Assembly (NCBI GenBank): GCA_025354985.1
Contig: JANXLU010000084.1
Coordinates: 1-52,702, forward strand
DNA from: Chloroflexota bacterium
Lineage (GTDB): Bacteria; Chloroflexota; Anaerolineae; J036; Brachytrichaceae
Length of the DNA: 52,702 bases
Reading direction: 5' to 3'
A program made the translations under genes and the position numbers. The notes beneath the pieces were generated by a model, which ran no database searches, was not told where the DNA came from, and saw only the letters and a program-made list of their open reading frames with translations. Shown piece by piece: positions 1 to 7,889 of this stretch (positions are counted from its first letter, which is position 1; each line of letters starts with the position of its first letter).

Positions 1-554
1 AGCTCCACCGTGAACAACCGCTCATGTGCCGGACCCTCGGTGCCAATGAGCTTATATGTCGGCGTCATCGCCAGATATTCCTGCGACCATTCCTGTAGGC
101 GGGTCTTGGGATCACGGTCCAGATTGGCCTGGAGCACCCCGGGGGCCACCTCGGACAAGAGTGGCTCGAGCAAGTCACGGGCCGCGGTCATCCCCTGATC
201 CAAATACACCGCAGCCAGCACCGCCTCAAACGCATCCGCCAGGATATTGGTGCGACGCTTGCCACCGCTGTCGTGTTCCCCCCGCCCCAGCCGCAGGTGA
301 TCGGCCAATTCAAGGCGATCGGCAAAAGTGCGCAGCGTGCCCGCCTTTATGAGCGCCGCGCGCAGCGTGGTCAACCGGCCTTCACCCAAATCGGCATAGC
401 GGTGATACAGCCAATCAGCCACGATAAAGTTCAGCACGCTATCGCCCAGGAACTCCAATCGTTCATTATGGGCGATGCCTGGGTTTTCGTTTGAGTAGCT
501 GGTGTGCGTCAGGGCACGTTCAATAAGCGCGTCATCGGTGAAGGGTGGCAGCAT
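1..554 (-). CDS. rnc: Ribonuclease III, partial (C-terminal end outside the window)
   Basis: Cleaves double-stranded RNA in rRNA, mRNA and small RNA processing. The frame from the ATG at 554 reads open to the window edge (184 codons). It contains the family signature NERLEFLGDSVL and, about 75 residues later, ADAFEAVLAAVYLD; these hold the acidic residues that bind the catalytic metals. The last visible residues (from about QEWSQEYLAMTPTYKLIG) are the beginning of the double-stranded RNA-binding domain, so only the tail is missing. It starts 18 nt after the fabF stop on the same strand with no visible Shine-Dalgarno site, suggesting one fabF-rnc transcript, a common bacterial arrangement. Identification is certain; the 3' end is unknown. 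Confidence 0.95.
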   Translation of the reverse strand, partial: MLPPFTDDALIERALTHTSYSNENPGIAHNERLEFLGDSVLNFIVADWLYHRYADLGEGRLTTLRAALIKAGTLRTFADRLELADHLRLGRGEHDSGGKRRTNILADAFEAVLAAVYLDQGMTAARDLLEPLLSEVAPGVLQANLDRDPKTRLQEWSQEYLAMTPTYKLIGTEGPAHERLFTVE

Positions 555-572
555 GCAGTTTTGGTTGTTCGA

Positions 573-1814
573 CTATGAATCGTATCGCTTAAAAATAACC
601 ACTGAATTATGCCCGCCGAATCCAAAGCTGTTGTTCATGGCCACGCGAACCGGCAGCGTGCGGGCCGTCAGCGGCACATAGTCCAGATCGCATTGCGGGT
701 CGGGCGCGGTATGGTTTAGGGTTGGCGGAACAACGCCGTGCGCAATCGCCATTACGCATACGGCGGCCTCGATAGCGCCCGCCGCGCCCATGCAATGCCC
801 CATCGCGCTTTTGGTGCTGCTGATTGCGACCTTATATGCCTGGTCGCCAAATGCCAGCTTGATGGCGTGCGTCTCCTCCACATCATTGAGTGGAGTGGCC
901 GTGCCATGGGCGTTTATATAGTCCACGTCCGCCGGTGTCATCCCGGCATCGGTCAGCGCAAGGTTGATGGCCCGTGCCGCACCCACCCCACCCTTGCTGG
1001 GCGCAATGATGTGAAAGGCATCGTTGGTTTGGGCATAGCCGGCGATTTCAGCCAGAATGTGCGCACCGCGGTCAAGTGCCAGATCAAGCGATTCAAGAAC
1101 AAATATCGCCGCACCTTCGCCGATGACCACACCATCCCGGGCCTTGTCAAAAGGGCGCGGAGTCTCGCTTCCACGGGTGGAAAGAGCGTTTACCTGTGCG
1201 AACCCGGCCATTCCCAATAGTGCAACCGTGGCATCGCTGCCCCCCGCAATTACCGCACGCGCCTGGCCCCAGCGGATCAAATTGAACGCCTGACCAATTG
1301 CATCGTTGCCGGTGCTGCATGCGCTCACCGGGGCATAGCTCGGGCCTTGCGCGCCATAGGCAATGGCCACCATACCGGCCGCACCATTGTTCATCACCAT
1401 CGGAATCGTAAATGGATTCATGCGGCGCAGACCCTTGGTGTTCAGCACATCGTGCTCGCCCACCAGCGTGCTATGGCCGCCCACGGCTGTGCCAATTACG
1501 ACCCCGGTGCCCATCGCTAATTCCGGCGTAAGTTTTAGCCCGGAGTGCCGCATGGCTTGCTGAGCGGCGGCCATAGCAAACTGTTCGTATAAATCGCTGC
1601 GGCGTACCTCTTTCGCATCCATGACGTTTGCCGCGGTGGGATCAAAGCTCTTGACCTCGCAGGCCATGTTCGTGGGCAGCATTGCCGGGTCAAACCGGGT
1701 AATTTCGGCAAGACCGCTTTTGCCGGCCAACAACGCGTCCCAGGTTGCCTGCATACTGAGACCCAGAGGCGTAATTGCACCCATTCCTGTGATGACGACA
1801 CGACGAGAGTTCAT
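573..1814 (-). CDS. fabF: Beta-ketoacyl-ACP synthase II
   Basis: Condenses malonyl-ACP with acyl-ACP in fatty-acid elongation in the cytoplasm. The 413-residue length is normal for FabF. The thiolase-fold residues fall at the expected places: nucleophile Cys166 in VSACSTGN, His303 in NAHGTATPLND, Lys335 and His340 in STKSAMGHCMGAAG. The N-terminal RRVVITGMGAITPLG is typical. The ATG at 1814 has no Shine-Dalgarno site; a TATACT hexamer ends 10 nt upstream, which suggests a very short or absent leader. rnc follows. No acpP gene is adjacent within the window, although acpP-fabF-rnc is a frequent order elsewhere. Confidence 0.96.
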   Translation of the reverse strand: MNSRRVVITGMGAITPLGLSMQATWDALLAGKSGLAEITRFDPAMLPTNMACEVKSFDPTAANVMDAKEVRRSDLYEQFAMAAAQQAMRHSGLKLTPELAMGTGVVIGTAVGGHSTLVGEHDVLNTKGLRRMNPFTIPMVMNNGAAGMVAIAYGAQGPSYAPVSACSTGNDAIGQAFNLIRWGQARAVIAGGSDATVALLGMAGFAQVNALSTRGSETPRPFDKARDGVVIGEGAAIFVLESLDLALDRGAHILAEIAGYAQTNDAFHIIAPSKGGVGAARAINLALTDAGMTPADVDYINAHGTATPLNDVEETHAIKLAFGDQAYKVAISSTKSAMGHCMGAAGAIEAAVCVMAIAHGVVPPTLNHTAPDPQCDLDYVPLTARTLPVRVAMNNSFGFGGHNSVVIFKRYDS

Positions 1815-2165
1815 AGGACGCGTGAGTATACGACGGTGGCGGGCTATCCGTGATGTGATTGGGTTTCATGAAGGAATAACGTGGCGGATTAAGGGGGCTG
1901 TGGGACGTCGGCGTGGACGAGCAGCAACTCCATGACGGATGGACTGCTGATTCACGATCCCTCGCACATCAGCCTGATGTTGATCGACCGCATGATGTCT
2001 CCAAGCCAGGTAGACGGCTGAATGGTCGTGGACGCGCCTTTCAGTCCACAACGGTTCGTCAGTTCCATTTCACGGGTGGTTGGTAATGCTGTGGAAACGA
2101 AAGCGGTTTACAGTCACTTCAAGCAGACAGTCAATTCAACCTGTCATGAATAGGAGACAAACATT
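1815..2165. other. Non-coding stretch between divergent fabF and the 2166 gene
   Basis: About 350 nt with no convincing gene. A 61-codon frame on the minus strand (1866-2051) has no ribosome site and a Trp/His/Arg-rich composition unlike the neighbouring proteins. Short inverted repeats are visible: AGCAG 1920-1924 with CTGCT 1944-1948 enclosing TCCAT 1929-1933 with ATGGA 1939-1943, and a GTGGAC/GTCCAC pair near 2029-2050. None resembles an RNA family I know. The promoters of both flanking genes must lie here. Confidence 0.5.
1825..1830 (-). promoter_or_regulatory. Candidate -10 box of fabF
   Basis: TATACT on the minus strand, 10 nt before the fabF ATG at 1814. No clear -35 box was recognised. 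The expected start of transcription is about 4 nt before the ATG. Confidence 0.45.
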
Positions 2166-2948
2166 ATGGCAACATACTCACAACGCTGGACAACAGCAAA
2201 GACAAAGTTCGAAGATTCAACGGGCGTAAAGAAGCCAAAGCCAACCGGTGTTTTTAACAAGTTTTTTAATCACACGTCGCTCACCGCCGCCCTGGCCGAG
2301 TGCGACGGGAACGTGGGCATCATGGCCACGGCCGCGCCAAAGGACAAGCCAAAATTGTTGGTCGCTGCGGAGAAGTCCGTGCCTAAAATGTCAACCGCGA
2401 TTTCAACATATGTCAAAGTCCTGGAAGATAGCGCCAACGATGAAAAGTCTGACGCAAAGGCCAAGACCGAACTTTATCGACATTTGAAGCTGCTGATCGC
2501 CGAACTCAAGGCAATCGACGCACATGCGCACACGACGCTATCCTCGGTAAAGATTGCAATGGACACCACGCTTAACGCTCAGCAAATCGGCGCAAAGAAC
2601 ATGCAAAACATGCTCAAGGCGGCGCTGGCCAACGCAAATCTTGCGGTAAAGGCTGTTCAGGCCGATCCCACGCCGACAACGTTTAACAAATATTTCGACA
2701 CCAATGACACGCCCGGGCGCAAGGTACAGGTCCAACTTGTGGCCGCTGCTGATCAGCAGGATACCGGAAAAATACCCGCTGTGATTGTGGACCCGCGTAA
2801 CGTCGCCGAAATGTTCACTCCGTGGCAGGCGCAACTGAAGCCAAAAACCAAGTTACTCTTGACCGCAACCAAAGAGCAGGTAACCGCGCGCATCAATGAA
2901 TTTAAGGAAGTGCTCAAGTTTGCCCAGCGCTATAGCGACGCGTTGTAG
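2166..2948 (+). CDS. Hypothetical helical protein with an internal repeat
   Basis: Not recognised. The 260-residue product is Lys/Ala-rich, predicted mostly helical, and has no signal peptide or membrane segment. It seems to contain two related copies of one unit: residues 30-34 FNKFF and 61-66 KPKLLV followed by a helix ending in YVKVLED, and residues 173-177 FNKYF and 227-232 KTKLLL followed by a helix ending in FKEVLKF. The second copy has roughly 20 extra residues between the two motifs. A strong AGGAG site lies 9 nt before the ATG, unlike many neighbours. A perfect hairpin lies about 30 nt after the stop, so the gene appears monocistronic. Function unknown. Confidence 0.8.
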   Translation: MATYSQRWTTAKTKFEDSTGVKKPKPTGVFNKFFNHTSLTAALAECDGNVGIMATAAPKDKPKLLVAAEKSVPKMSTAISTYVKVLEDSANDEKSDAKAKTELYRHLKLLIAELKAIDAHAHTTLSSVKIAMDTTLNAQQIGAKNMQNMLKAALANANLAVKAVQADPTPTTFNKYFDTNDTPGRKVQVQLVAAADQQDTGKIPAVIVDPRNVAEMFTPWQAQLKPKTKLLLTATKEQVTARINEFKEVLKFAQRYSDAL

Positions 2949-2979
2949 CGCATCGCGCAACTTATTGGTCGAAACTGAT

Positions 2980-3013
2980 TCCAGAGCTGCAACCGCCCCA
3001 ATGCAGCTCTGGA
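2980..3013 (+). terminator. Perfect hairpin after the 2166 gene, no U tract
   Basis: TCCAGAGCTGCA (2980-2991) pairs perfectly with TGCAGCTCTGGA (3002-3013) around a 10-nt loop. It is followed only by TTTC, so it is a weak intrinsic terminator by the usual rule, but its position 31 nt after the stop suggests a 3'-end element. Confidence 0.55.
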
Positions 3014-3071
3014 TTTCAGAGCATCCAACGACATGATCGGCGATATGAAGCAGGTGCAGCCGCGATTGGCG

Positions 3072-3668
3072 CTATTCCGCTTGTTTTCCCAAATCCGCCG
3101 GTGTCACGACCCGTGTGACCAGCCAATGATGCTTGCCCAATTGGCGCGTTCGTTGAAAGCCCGCGCGCTCGAATAGCGAAACGCTTGCGTTATGGAGAAA
3201 TGAAGCTGACGTGGTGCGACCACTGACTTCTTCCGGGAAGCTCTCAACGGTTCCGCCGCCCAATAGCGATATTTCGTGCAATGCACCCGCGAGCGCTGCG
3301 GCGGCCACGCCCTGGCCGCGGTAACGCTTGTCTACAAAGAAGCAGGTTATCCTCCACGCCGGAAGCTGAGACGCGCTGGCGCGATAGGCTTTTCCAAACT
3401 TGATACGAGGGAGCTCCTCCGGTGAACCAAACTGACACCAGCCAATGCAGGCATCCGCGGCGTAGACCAGCGCAGCATGCGCACATCCGTCTCGCACCCG
3501 ACCTTCCTTGGCTGCGCGCCTTTGCTCCGGATTTCGGTCCTTTTCATAACCTTCAGGATGGAACGCCATGCACCAACAACCGCCCCACACACCATTGTGT
3601 TGTTCAATCATTGCGGCAAAATCGGGCCAAGTCGCGGGTGTCAGGGCTTTGGATGTGAAGTTGACCAC
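3072..3668 (-). CDS. GNAT-family N-acetyltransferase
   Basis: Acetyl-CoA-dependent transferase of unknown substrate. The acetyl-CoA pyrophosphate-binding motif is visible as RYRGQGVAAAALAGAL, preceded by the beta strand WRITCFFVD. The upstream WGGCWCMAFHPEGY is typical of a GNAT subgroup that begins with a Trp/Cys-rich segment. The GTG at 3668 is chosen because the conserved fold starts just after it and GAAAAT (3675-3680) lies 6 nt upstream, matching the leaderless pattern of the window. The frame is open to 3749, but a start there would overlap the divergent GH116 start. About 198 residues. Confidence 0.8.
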   Translation of the reverse strand: MVNFTSKALTPATWPDFAAMIEQHNGVWGGCWCMAFHPEGYEKDRNPEQRRAAKEGRVRDGCAHAALVYAADACIGWCQFGSPEELPRIKFGKAYRASASQLPAWRITCFFVDKRYRGQGVAAAALAGALHEISLLGGGTVESFPEEVSGRTTSASFLHNASVSLFERAGFQRTRQLGKHHWLVTRVVTPADLGKQAE

Positions 3669-3674
3669 ATTGCG

Positions 3675-3680
3675 ATTTTC
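3675..3680 (-). promoter_or_regulatory. Candidate -10 box of the GNAT gene
   Basis: GAAAAT on the minus strand, 6 nt before the proposed GTG start. It matches four of six -10 consensus positions; no -35 recognised. Confidence 0.3.
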
Positions 3681-3725
3681 GCATATTCTGCGGCTGAGCG
3701 TGTGATTTTGGATCGCGAGGAGATG

Positions 3726-3731
3726 TATCAT
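3726..3731 (+). promoter_or_regulatory. Candidate -10 box of the GH116 gene
   Basis: TATCAT ends 8 nt before the ATG at 3740, so transcription would start at or next to the start codon. No Shine-Dalgarno site lies at a usable distance; the GGAG at 3718-3721 is too far. Confidence 0.45.
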
Positions 3732-3739
3732 TTCGGCGC

Positions 3740-6316
3740 ATGAAACCACGACTTGTTTCTAAGTCGACCATCTGGCCCGTACTCACGACCTACAACGCCA
3801 AACACCTCGGCAAAATTGCGATGCCGATAGGAGGAATTGGCACTGGCACCGTGTCACTGGGTGGACGCGGTGATTTGCGCGACTGGGAAATCTGCAATCG
3901 CCCGGCCAAGGGATTTGCGCCGCGGCAAACCTTCTTCGCGATATCCATCCGCCGGAAGGGTCGGACGCCCGTAACACGTGCTCTTGAGGGCCCGCTTGAG
4001 CTTCAAGACTACGAAGGCGCTTTTGGCAGCCGGATAAACAACCACGGACTCCCGCGATTTCGCAATTGCACATTCCACGCCTCGTATCCGCTTGGCCAAG
4101 TGCTTCTGACCGATCCCGACGTTCCGATCTCGGTTCGGCTGAAGGCTTGGAATCCACTAATACCGGGTGATGCGGATCGAAGCGGATTCCCGGTAGCAAT
4201 TCTTTCATTTGAGTTAACCAACGCCTCAGACACCGTCGCGGATGTTTCAGTCTGTGGAAATCTCGAGAACTTTATCGGCTTCGATGGGCGCGAGGGTGTC
4301 CGTGGTCTGATAAATGCCTCAAGTTCGGCCAAGTCACGGAATTTCAACACCTTTCGAGAATCCAAACCTGTACGCGGTCTATTCCTGCAGACCGCTGGTG
4401 TCGACCCACAAGATGAACGCTGGGGTACGCTTGCGCTCACCACGACCGCCCGCAGCGGGCTTACGCACCGCACACACTGGGCCGACCTAAATTGGGGCGA
4501 TTCACTGCTCGATTACTGGGACGACTTTTCCGCTGATGGCGGGCTTGACGAGCGGAAGGGCACGGCAGACAATCCAATGGCATCGCTGGCCGTGGCGCAC
4601 CGGTTGCCGGCCGGCGCGACCCGAACCGTCACATTTCTGCTCACCTGGCACTTTCCAAACCGCTATGGGTGGAGTGTGCCATCCGAGCCATCACTCACCT
4701 ATGGCAATGGTCTGCGCGAGCAGCGTGATCTTGCGGGAAACTACTATTGCCGCAAATATGCCGATGCTTGGCACGTCGCAGAAACTGTGGCATCCAGTCT
4801 CCCGACGCTGGAGCGCGACACACTAACATTTGTATCTTCATTTGTACAGAGTGACTTGCCCCAAACGGTCAAGGAAGCAGCGCTGAATAATCTCAGTACA
4901 TTGCGGACGCAGACAACGTTTCGGATCGCCAGCGGGCATCTCATGGGGTGGGAAGGCTGCGGTGACTTGCAAGGCTGTTGCTTTGGATCCTGCACACATG
5001 TGTGGAATTATGAGCACACTACCCCACTGCTCTTCGGCGCACTGGCGAAAACAATGCGTGAGGTCGAATTTATCCATTCCACCCGCAGCGATGGACTGAT
5101 CGCATTTCGCGCCGACTTAAATTTGGAGCGCGCCAGGGAATGGATAAATGCCGCCGCGGATGGCCAAATGGGTTGCTTGATAAAGCTGTATCGCGAATGG
5201 CAACTGAGCGGAGATGATCATTTTCTTCGCACCATGTGGCCCGCCGCGCGGTCCGCGCTTGAATTCTGCTGGCGACCCGGTGGGTGGGATGCGGATCAAG
5301 ACGGGGTTATGGAAGGCTGCCAACACAACACCATGGATGTGGAGTACTACGGTCCAAACCCGCAGATGGGCACGTGGTATTTGGGTGCGCTTCGGGCCAT
5401 GCAGGAAATGAGCCGACATCTTGGTGACACGACGCTTTCAGACAAATGTGCGCGTTTGTTTCAAAGTGGCAGCGTCTGGCTCGACGCCCATCTATTTAAT
5501 GGAGAATATTATGAGCACGAGATCCGTGCCCCGGCTAAGGATGCCCTGATTCTGCCGGGTCTGCGGGTTGGGATGGGTGCCAATGACCTGGAAGAACCAG
5601 ACCTGCAATTGGGCGCCGGGTGCCTGATTGATCAACTGGTGGGTCAGGCCGTGGCCCACGCATGCGGGCTGGGCTATCTGTTGGACCAGTCCCATGTCAA
5701 GGCGACGTTGCAGGCCATCATGAAGCACAACTACCGGCGTGGCTTTCAGGATCATTTCAATCACCTGCGTAGTTTTGTGCTAGGCGATGAGTCCGCATTG
5801 TTGATGGCGACGTATCCACGCGGTCGCCGGCCTCGGCGCCCGTTCCCTTACTTCAACGAGGTCATGACGGGTTTTGAATACACCGCCGCCGTCGGGATGT
5901 TATACGAGGGGCTGCGCGCACCTGGTTTGGCGGTGATCAAATCAGTTCGCGAACGATACGATGGCCACAAGCGTAATCCCTTTGACGAAGCAGAATGCGG
6001 GCATCACTATGCACGCGCCATGGCCGCTTGGGGCGCCGTGCTCGCGCTCACAGGTTTTCACTACTCCGCCGTGACCAAAATTCTGTCATTTGGGAAATTC
6101 TCCGGCACGCAGTTTTGGTCCAACGGCTACGCTTGGGGCACCTGCTGTCAGCTTGTTACCGGGAACACCGTTTGCTTGTCACTAAAGGTGTTGTTTGGCG
6201 AGTTATATGTGCGCCAGGTGACCGTACGCGGTCACACGCCACATATATTCAAAACAACGAGGACGCTCACTGCCGGCCGGCACATTGCTGATTTGGTTCT
6301 TGCCCAGCCGGTTTAG
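3740..6316 (+). CDS. GH116-family glycosidase (GBA2-like, beta-glucosidase/glucosylceramidase type)
   Basis: Probably hydrolyses beta-glucosides or related beta-glycosides. The 858-residue protein has an N-terminal beta-sandwich domain (about 20-330, opening with MPIGGIGTGTVSLGGRGDLRDWEI) and a C-terminal (alpha/alpha)6 domain (about 350-840). By eye, the Glu in GWEGCGD (near residue 405) sits where the family nucleophile lies, and the Asp in NTMDVEYYGPN (near 532) where the general acid lies; these alignments are inference. No signal peptide, so it is probably cytoplasmic, as is usual for bacterial members. A NUDIX gene follows after 20 nt. Substrate is unknown; no transporter or glycan gene is adjacent. 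Confidence 0.85.
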   Translation: MKPRLVSKSTIWPVLTTYNAKHLGKIAMPIGGIGTGTVSLGGRGDLRDWEICNRPAKGFAPRQTFFAISIRRKGRTPVTRALEGPLELQDYEGAFGSRINNHGLPRFRNCTFHASYPLGQVLLTDPDVPISVRLKAWNPLIPGDADRSGFPVAILSFELTNASDTVADVSVCGNLENFIGFDGREGVRGLINASSSAKSRNFNTFRESKPVRGLFLQTAGVDPQDERWGTLALTTTARSGLTHRTHWADLNWGDSLLDYWDDFSADGGLDERKGTADNPMASLAVAHRLPAGATRTVTFLLTWHFPNRYGWSVPSEPSLTYGNGLREQRDLAGNYYCRKYADAWHVAETVASSLPTLERDTLTFVSSFVQSDLPQTVKEAALNNLSTLRTQTTFRIASGHLMGWEGCGDLQGCCFGSCTHVWNYEHTTPLLFGALAKTMREVEFIHSTRSDGLIAFRADLNLERAREWINAAADGQMGCLIKLYREWQLSGDDHFLRTMWPAARSALEFCWRPGGWDADQDGVMEGCQHNTMDVEYYGPNPQMGTWYLGALRAMQEMSRHLGDTTLSDKCARLFQSGSVWLDAHLFNGEYYEHEIRAPAKDALILPGLRVGMGANDLEEPDLQLGAGCLIDQLVGQAVAHACGLGYLLDQSHVKATLQAIMKHNYRRGFQDHFNHLRSFVLGDESALLMATYPRGRRPRRPFPYFNEVMTGFEYTAAVGMLYEGLRAPGLAVIKSVRERYDGHKRNPFDEAECGHHYARAMAAWGAVLALTGFHYSAVTKILSFGKFSGTQFWSNGYAWGTCCQLVTGNTVCLSLKVLFGELYVRQVTVRGHTPHIFKTTRTLTAGRHIADLVLAQPV

Positions 6317-6336
6317 GTTGGCTGCCAATATCATCC

Positions 6337-6864
6337 ATGCCTTATCAACCCATCATCGGCACCCTGGGTTACGTGCAATCTGTTAATCTCGCTGAAGTGC
6401 TGATGATCCACCGCAACACGCGGGCGAATGACCAGCACCTTGGAAAATACAACGGGCTTGGAGGAAAGCTCGAACCCGGTGAAGACGTGGCCCATGGCAT
6501 GATTCGTGAAATACAGGAGGAAGCCGGCATAGCAGTCAGCCAAATGCAGTTGCGCGGCACAGTAAACTGGCCCGGTTTTGGTGCGAATGGCGAAGATTGG
6601 CTGGGGTTCATTTTTCTGATTTCGAGCTGGCGCGGTGACGTTCACGCGCACACCGCCGAAGGCAGCCTTCATTGGATCGCGAAAGACCGGCTGTTGCAGG
6701 CCTGTTCTCCCGATGATGCCATCCGCGCGTGCGCCGCCCTTCCAATGTGGCCGGGCGACCTATACTTTTTGCCACTTATATTTGACGCCGACCCGCGTCC
6801 ATTCCACGGCGTAATGCCCTATGCCAACGGACATCCAACCGGCTGGAATGCAACCCGGCTGTGA
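6337..6864 (+). CDS. NUDIX hydrolase
   Basis: Cleaves nucleoside-diphosphate-linked substrates, possibly oxidised nucleotides such as 8-oxo-dGTP. The Nudix box is complete (from GGKLEPGEDV to REIQEEAGI, about residues 42-65) and is preceded by a MutT-like strand with HRNTRANDQHLGKYNGLGG. The 175-residue length suits a single-domain hydrolase. It lies 20 nt after the GH116 gene on the same strand and is probably co-transcribed. The downstream nadC has its own promoter. Substrate cannot be read from the sequence. Confidence 0.88.
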   Translation: MPYQPIIGTLGYVQSVNLAEVLMIHRNTRANDQHLGKYNGLGGKLEPGEDVAHGMIREIQEEAGIAVSQMQLRGTVNWPGFGANGEDWLGFIFLISSWRGDVHAHTAEGSLHWIAKDRLLQACSPDDAIRACAALPMWPGDLYFLPLIFDADPRPFHGVMPYANGHPTGWNATRL

Positions 6865-6872
6865 TTCGGGTA

Positions 6873-6901
6873 TTGACAAGTGATGGATTAAAGTGTATAA
6901 A
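6873..6901 (+). promoter_or_regulatory. Sigma70-type promoter of the nad operon
   Basis: TTGACA (6873-6878), a 17-nt spacer and TATAAA (6896-6901). This is the best consensus promoter in the window. Transcription should start near 6908. Confidence 0.8.
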
Positions 6902-6908
6902 CTACACT
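6892..6908 (+). promoter_or_regulatory. Palindromic operator candidate over the nad promoter
   Basis: AGTGTA (6892-6897), 5 nt, TACACT (6903-6908): a perfect inverted repeat covering the -10 box and the start of transcription. Its position suits a repressor of NAD synthesis. I cannot match it to a named regulator, and no candidate repressor gene lies next to it. Confidence 0.5.
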
Positions 6909-6937
6909 AATTGTCAGTGAGGTTAAACTTGACCACA

Positions 6938-7801
6938 ATGTCACAAGCAGTCACTCCCGAAATCATGGAAATTGTCGCGCGTGCACTGCGCGAAGATATT
7001 GGCGATGGTGACATCACCACTGAAAGCACAGTCGCACCCGATTTGTGGCTGACAGGGCGGTTCGTTAGCAAGGCTGAGGGAGTTATTGCCGGTCTGGACA
7101 TTGCCGAGTTCGTGTTCAACATGTTGGATGAACGCTGCATGATGACAAAGATCGTCAATGATGGCAACCAGGTATATGGCCGACGCGAGACAATCGCCAG
7201 CATTGAAGGTCCCGCCCGCGCATTGTTGACTGGAGAGCGAACCGCGCTAAACATCCTGCAACGGATGAGCGGCATCGCCACCGCGGCACACCAGTTCGTA
7301 ACCGCTTTGAATGGGACACATGCCAAAATTCTTGATACCCGTAAAACGGCACCTGGTTTGCGCACGCTGGACAAGCTGGCCTTCAAAATCGGTGGGGGCA
7401 CCAATCACCGCATCGGCTTATATGACATGGTTATGATCAAAAACAACCATGTGGCCGCTTGCGGCGGGAGCATCGCCAAAGCCGTCGAATTGGTCCGGAT
7501 CCACGATATCAAACACCGACCGATCGAAGTTGAGGTGCGCAACTTTGGCGAACTAAACGACGCGCTGGCGCAACAGGTGGATCGGATCATGCTGGACAAC
7601 ATGACGCTTGAGGATATGACCTCCGCGGTCGCCTTGGTAGCCGGACGGGTGCCCCTGGAAGCAAGCGGCAACGTCACGCTTGAAAAAGTTCGCGCGATCG
7701 CGACCACTGGTGTGGACTTCATTTCCACGGGCTCGGTCACCCATAGTGTGCAGGCGCTGGACATAAGCTTATGGCTGGACGAGCCGGGCGCGAACTGCTA
7801 A
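6938..7801 (+). CDS. nadC: Nicotinate-nucleotide pyrophosphorylase (quinolinate phosphoribosyltransferase)
   Basis: Converts quinolinate and PRPP to nicotinate mononucleotide, the third step of de novo NAD synthesis. Family motifs are present: REDIGDGDITTEST at the N-terminus, GERTALNILQRMSGIAT, DTRKTAPGLRTLDKLAFKIGGGTNHR, IEVEV and ISTGSVTHS. The ATG at 6938 gives 287 residues with the normal start; an in-frame TTG at 6911 lies almost at the predicted transcription start and cannot be excluded. First gene of nadC-nadA-nadB; nadA follows after 88 nt. Confidence 0.95.
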   Translation: MSQAVTPEIMEIVARALREDIGDGDITTESTVAPDLWLTGRFVSKAEGVIAGLDIAEFVFNMLDERCMMTKIVNDGNQVYGRRETIASIEGPARALLTGERTALNILQRMSGIATAAHQFVTALNGTHAKILDTRKTAPGLRTLDKLAFKIGGGTNHRIGLYDMVMIKNNHVAACGGSIAKAVELVRIHDIKHRPIEVEVRNFGELNDALAQQVDRIMLDNMTLEDMTSAVALVAGRVPLEASGNVTLEKVRAIATTGVDFISTGSVTHSVQALDISLWLDEPGANC

Positions 7802-7889
7802 GGACGCAAGAACCAGGAGTCAGCAAACGGACTGCATCGACGTTCGTGGAAACGATCCCAGGTAAAGCAGATTCAGAATTGGAACAAAA

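Noticed and set aside
1866-2051. 61-codon frame in the fabF upstream region, minus strand
   Set aside because: No ribosome site, odd composition, no recognisable sequence.
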